Part shown: piece after piece, positions 7,416 to 15,230 of the stretch | Numbering within the stretch: the stretch's first letter is position 1 | Layout: every line of letters begins with the position of its first letter | Source: Shinella sp. WSJ-2 | GTDB lineage: Bacteria > Pseudomonadota > Alphaproteobacteria > Rhizobiales > Rhizobiaceae | DNA length: 64,000 nucleotides | Reading direction: 5' to 3' | Assembly: GCF_003432075.1 (NCBI RefSeq) | Contig: NZ_QWBU01000001.1 | Span: 620,001-684,000 of the forward strand | The notes under the pieces: generated by a model | Told to the model about the DNA's origin: nothing | What the model saw: the letters and a program-made list of their open reading frames with translations, nothing else | Database searches by the model: none | Program-made: the position numbers and the translations under genes

Positions 7416-9764
7416 TCAGAGCGGACGACCGAAACGGCGCAAAAGCCCTGACGTCGCAATACCCAGGAGGATCGACAGCGCACAAAAGACCAGCGCATAG
7501 GCGAGGATATTCGACGACAGCCAGTTAGCCGCGATCAGGCGGACATTGGCAAAGGTCCACGGCTGGGTCGCAACGAATCGCGTGCGGCTGACGGCGCGCG
7601 TATCAAGCGCGTCGGCATCCTTGCTCTCAAGCGTCATATAACCGTCGAATTGCTGCCAGCGATCGTCCTGCGCCACCGCCTCCATGCCAGCGCGAAGATC
7701 CGCTCCCGTTGGGGCAGAAACGACGGTCCAGACGGCCGTACGTTCAGGGCTGTCGCCCTGCGCGACGAGGAAACGCGCCGCGTCGTCGGGCGCCACCAGC
7801 GCCTCTTCACCCGGCAGAAGGCGCAATGAAGACAGCGAAATGTCGAATGTCTCCTGCAACCAGGCTTCGAGTGCTGAAATCTGTCCCCTCCAGGAACCAC
7901 CCCGCACGCGCGACTGCCATTCGTTGAGCGCATCCTGTGTCGCGTCTTGCCCTGGACCCGCACCCGCGCTGCCCCAGCTTGAAGCGCTTTCAGGCTCGAT
8001 ATGCGTCTGGCCGAGCACAAGGGGAGGAAGCTGAGAGATCGTGCCGAAAAGAATGGCATCCCGCTCGCCGATCGCGAGTGCCGAGGATTCCGGCCGCACC
8101 TGCAATGCCCGGCCGCTCGAAACGGCCATCTTGCCGAGGAAGGTCGCGCTGGTCGATAGCGTGTCGGTATCGAGACGGTCAAGATAGAGCGCGATGGGAT
8201 CGGTCGCCCGCGAATAGGGAAAGCCGGTGCCTGAGAGCGCGGCGAGGTTCGGCAGCTGCGCGATGCGGGCAAAGCGCGGCATGCGGAATTCGGATGTATC
8301 GAAGAGCGCGAAACGCGGCTCCTCCGACGCGCTGGCGCCGGGCGCGCAGACCTTGTCGGCGGCGGTCATCAGCACCGTCTCGATATCGATGCGGTTCGGC
8401 CCCGGCCGGAAGTGCCGCATGGTCACGCGGATCGGCAGATGGCGGAAGATGCCGCCATTGCGGCTAGTGATCGGCACCGTCGAGGCAATGTTGCCGTTGA
8501 CATAGATATCGACATGGCTACCCGGCAGCACTTCCGCCGAATAGGCGGCGTCGAGCAGCAGCGTCGCCTCGCCATAGGCGCCGGCATAAAAATCGGAGGG
8601 AATGCCGACATCGAAGCTGGTGCGCAGGCGCCGACCGCTGAACTCGGCGGTGCGCACGCCGAGCGAGGCGAGCTTCAAAGTCGTCGCGCCCGCCAGCAGC
8701 GGCATTTCGGCGGCATTACGCTGGCGAACGCTGAGCGCCTCGCGCGTCACGCCGAGTGGCCGATCGATAGGCGACACCATGCCCTCCACCGCGCCTTCGA
8801 TGGCCGGCCAGTCCGGTCCGCTGACGACGAAGATCTTATGGTCACCCGAAGGCGCATCGACGAAGGTCGCGATCGCCGAGGAACCGGCGGAGGCCGGCAG
8901 GCCGGGCAGCAAAGGCAGGAGATCCGCCGCGGTACCAACCATGACCTGCAACTCGCCTGCCCCACCCGTCGCAGGCAAGGCATCGACCACGTCGAATGTC
9001 TGGTTGGGCATCTTCGCCATCAGGGCGAGGCCTTGGCTCAGGCGCATCAGCGCATTGGTGGCGACGGGCTGGCGCATCTCGGGCACGACCATGGTGAACC
9101 TGGTCTTGCCGGTCGGGCCGACGCCGATGCCCGCTATATCGTCGGTTGTCAGCAGGCGGCCACTGGTGTCGCGCGGCACCGTCAGGTAGGTGCGCGCCGG
9201 GTCAAGCGATGTCCACAGATCATAGGTCGAGCGGATAGTGCAATCGGTGCGATGTCGTTGCACAGCATTGAACGTCACGCGGTTGACGCCGGGCCGCAGC
9301 AGACCCGCCGGCAGGTCGAAACGCATGTCCTTGATGCCCTCGGGCGACTGCACGGGCATTTCGCCGACCGTCACGTCATTGACGACGACGGTGAGACTGG
9401 AGACTTCAGGGGCCACGACGACCGCGTTGGAGTAGCCAAGGCTGATCGACGTCGCAGCCGCTGCCTGTTGCGGCGTGAGATAAACGGGGAAAGATCGGCT
9501 CGCCGCCTCGCCTTCGAGCATCAGCGCCGTCGCCGGAATGATGTAGCGCCGCGTCGCCGTATCGGAAACCTCCCTCGCCTTTTCCGGTACCTTGGTCTCG
9601 ACGGCCGGCGTTGTGTTGTCGACAATGGCCGGCTTGATATCCGTGGTCGGGCCGCGCTCGCCCGACATGTCAAAGGGCAGCGTCGCCTGCTGGGCGAAGG
9701 CCGTCGATGCAGCGAGCAGACAAGCAAGACCGAACAGCACGGACTTTTGCGGAGACATTGTCAC
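7416..9764 (-). CDS. bcsB: Cellulose synthase periplasmic subunit B
   Basis: Periplasmic partner of BcsA that guides the glucan and completes the membrane channel. The protein has 782 residues from a GTG start at 9762-9764, which overlaps the bcsA stop as GTGA; AGGAGAG lies upstream at optimal distance. An ATG six bases further on is the alternative. Signal peptide (SVLFGLACLLAASTAFAQ) is followed by the long beta-rich BcsB domain. The C-terminus has the diagnostic membrane anchor (LAYALVFCALSILLGIATSG) that packs against BcsA. It is translationally coupled to bcsA. Confidence 0.93.
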   Translation of the reverse strand: MTMSPQKSVLFGLACLLAASTAFAQQATLPFDMSGERGPTTDIKPAIVDNTTPAVETKVPEKAREVSDTATRRYIIPATALMLEGEAASRSFPVYLTPQQAAAATSISLGYSNAVVVAPEVSSLTVVVNDVTVGEMPVQSPEGIKDMRFDLPAGLLRPGVNRVTFNAVQRHRTDCTIRSTYDLWTSLDPARTYLTVPRDTSGRLLTTDDIAGIGVGPTGKTRFTMVVPEMRQPVATNALMRLSQGLALMAKMPNQTFDVVDALPATGGAGELQVMVGTAADLLPLLPGLPASAGSSAIATFVDAPSGDHKIFVVSGPDWPAIEGAVEGMVSPIDRPLGVTREALSVRQRNAAEMPLLAGATTLKLASLGVRTAEFSGRRLRTSFDVGIPSDFYAGAYGEATLLLDAAYSAEVLPGSHVDIYVNGNIASTVPITSRNGGIFRHLPIRVTMRHFRPGPNRIDIETVLMTAADKVCAPGASASEEPRFALFDTSEFRMPRFARIAQLPNLAALSGTGFPYSRATDPIALYLDRLDTDTLSTSATFLGKMAVSSGRALQVRPESSALAIGERDAILFGTISQLPPLVLGQTHIEPESASSWGSAGAGPGQDATQDALNEWQSRVRGGSWRGQISALEAWLQETFDISLSSLRLLPGEEALVAPDDAARFLVAQGDSPERTAVWTVVSAPTGADLRAGMEAVAQDDRWQQFDGYMTLESKDADALDTRAVSRTRFVATQPWTFANVRLIAANWLSSNILAYALVFCALSILLGIATSGLLRRFGRPL

Positions 9765-11932
9765 GACGCGCTCTCCTTCTTGCGCTCGCCGCCGAAGCTG
9801 CGCACGAAATAGATCAGGCCGCGACTGGTCTGGTAGGCGGCGATGCCGAGGAACCAGAGCGTTCCGCGGAAAAGACCGGGATTGTAACGGCGAGAAACCT
9901 GGAAATCGCTCCATTGGTTGGAGTTGGCGAAGATCAGGTCGGCGACTAGCGAATGGTGGCGCGCGACCTCCGGCATGAAGCGGCAGCCGACCGCCAGCAC
10001 GCTGCCGAGGCTTTCGACATTGCGTACCTCCACCGGCAGCGCTTCCTCCTCCGTCGCGCCTGATGGTGTGAAGCGCAGATAGGCGCGTGCATTCGCCTCG
10101 ACCTGGGTCTCCAGCCCGAAGACCTGCACACGCGCGCCGTTGGCGGACACGTTTTCGAGCGTCGAGGGATAGTCACGGCCATCGAGAGCGAAGGTACACC
10201 GCCGCTTGACGGTCACGCGCCGGCTCGATGCCCGCTCGCTGCGTTCGGACACCACGCCGAGCGCACAGCCGGCAATGAGCAAATTGAGCAGGTTCCAAGC
10301 GCCGACTACGAAGGTGACGTCTGCCTTGTAAGGTTCGGCATAGAACCGGTAGACGCTCATAAGGAAGGCGATGAACAGCACGCCGAAAATGACGAAGAAC
10401 GGCCGACTGATCTCTGACAGGCGCGACACGCTGATCGACTCGTCCTTCGCCGTTACCTTGAAAGTCGGCTTGGTCGGATTGAGCATGACCGAGACGACAG
10501 CGGGCAAAAGGTGCACGCTCTGCACATATTCGTAGAGTTCTGAAATCCATGGCCAGCGGAACGAGCCATAGAGATAGTTCTGCATCATCAGGTTCACGAG
10601 CATGTAGGCGAGCGTGTAGCCCAAAAACTCGCCGCCGGAAGCCGTGAAGATTTCAAGATCGAAGAAGAGATAGAAGAGAGGCGCGACGAGAAAGATCGTG
10701 CGCGGGAACGGGAACAGCCAAAACAGCATGGACGACATGTAGCAAAGCCGCTGCGGCACGGAGAGACCACCCTTGAAGAGCGGGAACCGGAACCGCAAGA
10801 TCTGCATCATGCCCTGCGCCCAGCGGCTGCGCTGACCGATGAAGCTGGCGAAGGTGGCGGGCTGAAGGCCGGCGATCAGTGGCTTGTCGACATAGACGCT
10901 GTTCCAGCCGCGCGAATGCAGCGAGAGCGCCGTCTCGCAATCCTCGGTGATCGACAGCCCCGAAAAGCCGCCAGCCTCGTTGAGCGCCGTGCGCCGGAGC
11001 ACGGCGGCCGAGCCGCAGAAGAAGGATGCGTTCCACTTGTCAAGGCCACGCTGGATGATGCCATAGAACATTTCGTTCTCGCTCGGCATCTTCTCGAACG
11101 TACGCAGGTTGCGCTCAAGCGGATCCGGATTGAGGAAGAAGTGCGGCGTCTGGACAAGGAAAAGTTTGGGATCGTCGGCGAAGAAGCCGACCGTCTCGCG
11201 CAGGAAATCGCGCGCCGGGGCATGGTCAGCATCGAAGATGGCGATGAGCTCGCCCGTCGAATGCTGCATGCCGTTGTTCATGTTTCCGGCCTTGGCGTGC
11301 TCGTTGCGGGCGCGCGTCAGGTAGTTGACGCCGAGATCGCGGCAAAGGTCCTGCAATTCACGGTGCCGCGCTTCGGCGGTCTGCGCCTCGATCACGGCGG
11401 CCGCGTTGCGTTTTTGCTCTGTGCCGCCGTCGTCGAGCAGCCAGATCGTCAGCTTGTCGGCCGGATAGTCCATCGCCTTGGCGGCGGCGAGCGTGTTGGC
11501 GAGAAGGCCTATGTCCTCGTTGTAGCTCGGCACGAAAACGTCAACGGAGGGTAACCGCCCTTCCTCGGCCCTGCGGCCCTTGCGTGGCGGCAGCGGCATC
11601 GCCACGACGAAGAGGCTGAGCGCCAGCATCACGACGCTGTACATCTCGGCGAGATAGAGCAGGAAGCCGGGAATGAAATTTTCCAGCTGGTTGAGTGGCG
11701 GCAGCGTGCTCGTCGTGCGCCAGTAGACATAGCGTAACACCACGGCCGTGCCGAAAGCGAGCGCGATCAGCCGCCAGATGCCTTCCGCCCTGAGTACCTT
11801 GATGATGGCCATGAGCGTGACAACAGCGATACTGGCGATCAACTGGGTCTGCAGATTGATCGGCAGCGTGATGACGAGGATCACAAGGGCAGAGACGAGC
11901 GCCCACAGGATGATCGTGCCAGTATGTCTCAT
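9761..11932 (-). CDS. bcsA: Cellulose synthase catalytic subunit (UDP-forming)
   Basis: Family 2 glycosyltransferase that polymerises UDP-glucose into beta-1,4-glucan and extrudes it across the inner membrane. All key motifs are present: DDG at 167-169, DAD at 234-236, TED at 329-331 and QRSRW at 367-371. Membrane helices flank the catalytic domain (four before, several between 395 and 560). A C-terminal PilZ domain starts near 565 with RASSR (Arg567, Arg571) and NVSANG (594-599), so c-di-GMP activation is expected. Length 723 is normal. AAGGA precedes the ATG. It is the second gene of bcsN-A-B-TPR. Confidence 0.97.
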   Translation of the reverse strand: MRHTGTIILWALVSALVILVITLPINLQTQLIASIAVVTLMAIIKVLRAEGIWRLIALAFGTAVVLRYVYWRTTSTLPPLNQLENFIPGFLLYLAEMYSVVMLALSLFVVAMPLPPRKGRRAEEGRLPSVDVFVPSYNEDIGLLANTLAAAKAMDYPADKLTIWLLDDGGTEQKRNAAAVIEAQTAEARHRELQDLCRDLGVNYLTRARNEHAKAGNMNNGMQHSTGELIAIFDADHAPARDFLRETVGFFADDPKLFLVQTPHFFLNPDPLERNLRTFEKMPSENEMFYGIIQRGLDKWNASFFCGSAAVLRRTALNEAGGFSGLSITEDCETALSLHSRGWNSVYVDKPLIAGLQPATFASFIGQRSRWAQGMMQILRFRFPLFKGGLSVPQRLCYMSSMLFWLFPFPRTIFLVAPLFYLFFDLEIFTASGGEFLGYTLAYMLVNLMMQNYLYGSFRWPWISELYEYVQSVHLLPAVVSVMLNPTKPTFKVTAKDESISVSRLSEISRPFFVIFGVLFIAFLMSVYRFYAEPYKADVTFVVGAWNLLNLLIAGCALGVVSERSERASSRRVTVKRRCTFALDGRDYPSTLENVSANGARVQVFGLETQVEANARAYLRFTPSGATEEEALPVEVRNVESLGSVLAVGCRFMPEVARHHSLVADLIFANSNQWSDFQVSRRYNPGLFRGTLWFLGIAAYQTSRGLIYFVRSFGGERKKESAS

Positions 11933-12017
11933 GCGCCGTCCTTCGCCATCATAGCGTCCCAGCCCAGACCTTATGCACTATTCTATTAAGGAAAAATTAG
12001 ACCGGGCAGTCGCTTTG

Positions 12018-13010
12018 TCAGTTACAGGTTGCGGAGCCCGATGCGCTTGTAACGCAGGCAGGTGAAGGCACCACGATCGCATCGTCTCCGACCCCCGTCA
12101 TTGTCGTTGTCGATGCCATGCCGCCGGAAGGCGACGGCACCACCACGACATCTTTCGCCACAACGTCCTTGGCGACCACCTGCTCGGTGCGCCGGGCAAC
12201 GGGCCTGGTTTCGGCGCCACGCCTGCTGACCGGTGCCTTCTCGACCGTTTCGACACTGACGACGGCGCGCCGTGGCTCTTCGATCGCCACTCGCAGCGGC
12301 TTACCCCCGCCGATCTCCGGATCGACTGCCGCCGGGGTGCCGTAGGGGTTCCAGGTGGCACCCGAAAATCCACCGGTGATGGTATAGCCGTACATCAGCT
12401 CGACCAGTTCCTTCTCGCCTGCCCCGGCCTGACAGACGCGCAGGCGAATCTGCAGCATGCCGAAGCTGTTCAGAAGGTTGCGGTCGGCCTCGTCCGAGCG
12501 GATCTGCTGCCAGCCGTAGAGGCAGCCGTCGTCGCCGGCGCCAGGACCGTAGGCATAACCGAAGGGGCCGTAGGTATTGCGCACGAAATTGCTTGATATC
12601 GTCAGCCGTCCGCCAGGCACGTAGCTACGGATTTCCGCCTGGATCGCCGAATGACGCACCGGCTTGAAGGCCAGTCCGCCGGCCGGCATCGCGACGGTTT
12701 CGGCTGGGCCGAAAGCCTGGATGCTGATGAAATTCTGACCCGACGTCGAGGCGGAGGTCGACAGCGCGATCTGTTGCTCGATCGCATTGGTATATTGGCG
12801 CTGGATCACACTGACGATAGACAGCGTACCGGGTGCAGGCAGCACCAGAGCGCTTGCTGCCGGGACCGTCGAGGACAACGTCGCGACGCCCGCACCCGGC
12901 TTTGCTGCACAACCGCCAAGCACTGCTGCGCCCAGCGCCACCAGCAGGGAGCTCATCCAAAACACGCCACCGCCGCGGCCAGAAAAACGAATCGCTGCCG
13001 AATCATCCAT
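12018..13010 (-). CDS. bcsN: Cellulose biosynthesis lipoprotein BcsN
   Basis: Putative outer-membrane lipoprotein of 330 residues and first gene of the cellulose cluster. A hydrophobic N-terminal stretch ends in a lipobox (AAVLGGC, Cys about 34). The body is Ser/Thr/Gly-rich with four further cysteines in the DDGCLYGW/RVCQAG region. The C-terminal third is low-complexity (repeated VVAKDVV and VVPSPS). BcsN is known only from alphaproteobacterial cellulose operons of this kind and its role is not established. An internal start near 12956 is also possible. The LytTR regulator gene ends 55 bases upstream on the same strand. Confidence 0.82.
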   Translation of the reverse strand: MDDSAAIRFSGRGGGVFWMSSLLVALGAAVLGGCAAKPGAGVATLSSTVPAASALVLPAPGTLSIVSVIQRQYTNAIEQQIALSTSASTSGQNFISIQAFGPAETVAMPAGGLAFKPVRHSAIQAEIRSYVPGGRLTISSNFVRNTYGPFGYAYGPGAGDDGCLYGWQQIRSDEADRNLLNSFGMLQIRLRVCQAGAGEKELVELMYGYTITGGFSGATWNPYGTPAAVDPEIGGGKPLRVAIEEPRRAVVSVETVEKAPVSRRGAETRPVARRTEQVVAKDVVAKDVVVVPSPSGGMASTTTMTGVGDDAIVVPSPACVTSASGSATCN

Positions 13011-13065
13011 AACTCACTCATATTTCGGCCGACACAGAATAGGAATCCCCAGATCCCACCACATG

Positions 13066-13845
13066 TTAAGGCGCGAGGAGCTTCATGCAAGACAGATAGC
13101 TGCGGCCGATGCGGACCTCGCTGCCGTCGAGAAGTTCCGCGGACCAAGCGCCATGCCGGCCGCGCCGAAAGCCTCTGATGGCCTCCGTGCGCAGGATCGT
13201 GGACCTGTGGACGCGGATGAACTGGTCGGCCGGCAGCCGGCTTTCGAGCGAGGCCAGCGCCTCGTCGAGCAGATAGGTTTCGCCGTCGGCGTAGAGCCGG
13301 GAATAGTCTCGCTCGGCATCGATGCGGGTGACGCCCGCCGCCGAAACCCGCACCAGCCGCCCGCGTGAGCGCACCCAGAACGGCGGCAGGCTCGCCTGCT
13401 CCTGGCGCATGGCCTGGCGAAGCGCATCGAACGCCGCTGTCATCTCCGCCAGCCGCTCGGCGGCGTTAAGGGTTTCGAGGCGTTGGCGCACGCGCAGGAG
13501 TGCCGCGGCCAGCCGCTCCTCCTCCACGGGTTTCGTCAGATAATCGACGGCATTGGCAGCGAAGGCTGGAAGTGCATAGTGACTGAAGGCGGTAACAAAG
13601 ACGATCGCCGGCGGCGCGTCTCGCAGGGCATCGACCACGTCGAAACCATCGCCGCCCGGCATACGGATATCCAAGAGCAAAAGGTCCGGACGATGTCGCC
13701 GCGCGGCCTCCACCGCATCGGAGCCATCGCGGGCCTCGGCAACCACCTGTACGCCGCCGATAGCGGCAATCAAACGGGCAAGCCGCCGGCGCGCGATTGG
13801 CTCGTCATCGACGATGATGGCCGTCAGGTCGCGTTCGATCCTCAT
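13066..13845 (-). CDS. LytTR-family response regulator
   Basis: Response regulator of 259 residues with an N-terminal receiver (VDDEP at 12-16, phospho-acceptor Asp59 in LLLLDIRMPGGDG, switch Lys in YLTKPV). A C-terminal LytTR DNA-binding domain runs from about 155 to 259 and shows VDAIxxxERDYSRLY-like and FIRVHRSTILR signatures. The ATG at 13843-13845 overlaps the kinase stop as ATGA. Because bcsN begins only 55 bases downstream on the same strand, the pair is probably co-transcribed with, or directly controls, cellulose synthesis. That link is inference from position. Confidence 0.93.
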   Translation of the reverse strand: MRIERDLTAIIVDDEPIARRRLARLIAAIGGVQVVAEARDGSDAVEAARRHRPDLLLLDIRMPGGDGFDVVDALRDAPPAIVFVTAFSHYALPAFAANAVDYLTKPVEEERLAAALLRVRQRLETLNAAERLAEMTAAFDALRQAMRQEQASLPPFWVRSRGRLVRVSAAGVTRIDAERDYSRLYADGETYLLDEALASLESRLPADQFIRVHRSTILRTEAIRGFRRGRHGAWSAELLDGSEVRIGRSYLSCMKLLAP

Positions 13846-14975
13846 GAACGGTCCAGCGGCAAGAGCAGGCGCACACCGAAGCGGCCGGGACGGATGTAGC
13901 CGCTGGAGAGCGACGCGGCGCCGGAAAAACGCGTGGCGATGCGGTCGGCGACATTGCGCAACCCGATGCCCATGCCCGCCGGCATCTCGCCGGCTTCGGC
14001 CTGCGGCGCGTCGTTCTCCACCGAAATGACCAAAGCACCGCCAAGTCGCTCGGCCCGTAACGCGATTTCCACCGCTCCCCGCGTCGCGCCGACGCCGTAT
14101 TTGACGGCGTTTTCGAAGATCGGCTGAAGGATCAGCGGCGGTACGCGGATATCGTTCATACCCTCGTCGACGGAGAAGGAGACCGTCATCCGGTCGGAGA
14201 AGCGCGTGCTTTCCACCGCAAGATAGTCCGATTGCAGCGCAAGCTCTTCCTTGAGCGGAATATCCTGGGTCGGGTCCAGCGTCAGCGTCTTTCGCAGAAA
14301 GGCGGAGAGCTTGAGCACCATTCCCCGGGCATGGGCGTTCGCCCCCTCCTCGATGAGCCCCGCCATGGCATTGAGCGTGTTGAACAGGAAGTGTGGGTTG
14401 ACCTGATAGGCGAGCGCGCGCATCTGCGCCGTCAGCGCCTCCTCGCGCAAAGCCGCCATACGCCGTTCGCCTTCCGCCAGCGCCAGGCTATAAGAAAGCA
14501 CGAGAGAGAGGCAGCACCAGCCGAAGAACAGCGCCATGCTCGAGACGGTGCTGTAGGTGAACTCCTTCATATCGAACGGCGCCGGTTCAGGATAAGCGCA
14601 GACAATATAGATGAGGTAATCCGCGCCCGCCGAAAGGGGTGCTGCGACGAGTGACAACACGAAGGCGACGGTCGCCTGCCGCCAAAGCGGCCCGGACAGC
14701 GTATGCTTCAGGAGGATCGTCATACCGATCGTTAGCAGCGATGCGAATGCGATCGAGGCAAGCTTGCCAGGCGCAGACTCGACCGGATCCGTGCCGGCAA
14801 TTCCCCAGAACACGCTCGTCGAAACGAAGACCGCCAGCCAATAGGCCGCCGCAAGGCGCAGGATGGCCTTGCATCGCTCCTTCTCCACCCCGTTCCACCC
14901 TGCACCCTTATATGCCATCGCCGGATACCCGGCCTCGGCCAGATCAGCCATTCCATTCCTCGTGCGCGTCACCAT
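13842..14975 (-). CDS. LytS/YehU-type sensor histidine kinase
   Basis: Membrane kinase of 377 residues. Four hydrophobic segments lie between about 42 and 165. A His_kinase domain of the LytS class follows, with the hallmark YQVNPHFLFNTLNAM (His195), a second element FENAVKYGVG (N-box) and a terminal ATPase region GIGLRNVADRI. There is no large periplasmic domain, so the signal is probably read in or at the membrane. A second ATG at 14949-14951 is possible but its ribosome site is too close. It forms an overlapping pair with the LytTR regulator. Confidence 0.92.
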   Translation of the reverse strand: MVTRTRNGMADLAEAGYPAMAYKGAGWNGVEKERCKAILRLAAAYWLAVFVSTSVFWGIAGTDPVESAPGKLASIAFASLLTIGMTILLKHTLSGPLWRQATVAFVLSLVAAPLSAGADYLIYIVCAYPEPAPFDMKEFTYSTVSSMALFFGWCCLSLVLSYSLALAEGERRMAALREEALTAQMRALAYQVNPHFLFNTLNAMAGLIEEGANAHARGMVLKLSAFLRKTLTLDPTQDIPLKEELALQSDYLAVESTRFSDRMTVSFSVDEGMNDIRVPPLILQPIFENAVKYGVGATRGAVEIALRAERLGGALVISVENDAPQAEAGEMPAGMGIGLRNVADRIATRFSGAASLSSGYIRPGRFGVRLLLPLDRS

Positions 14976-15030
14976 TCGTGCCGACTATTCCGCCGATTGC
15001 CGCGCCTGTCGATAGACGCTCGTCGCCGCA

Positions 15031-15155
15031 ACAAGGCCGTTCGCAGAAATTCGCTCTATCGGAGGTAGCGGCCGTGTTCTATCCCCGACGCGGCGAGAGC
15101 GACCGAGATTCGCCGTCCGGCAGAGGCCAATAGGACTTTTCCGCGACGGCCTTGT
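15031..15155. promoter_or_regulatory. Widely spaced 10-bp inverted repeat in the divergent region
   Basis: ACAAGGCCGT at 15031-15040 and its exact reverse complement ACGGCCTTGT at 15146-15155 flank a 105-base spacer between the LytS kinase gene and the RTX gene. The pair could be two operators for one dimeric regulator acting on both directions, but ten-base matches at this distance may also arise by chance in GC-rich DNA. Confidence 0.25.
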
Positions 15156-15230
15156 CGTTCCGCTGCCACGGACAGGTGTTAGTGCCTGCCGGGGCCATGC
15201 AGAATTATGTATCGATTTCGAGGAGTTTAT

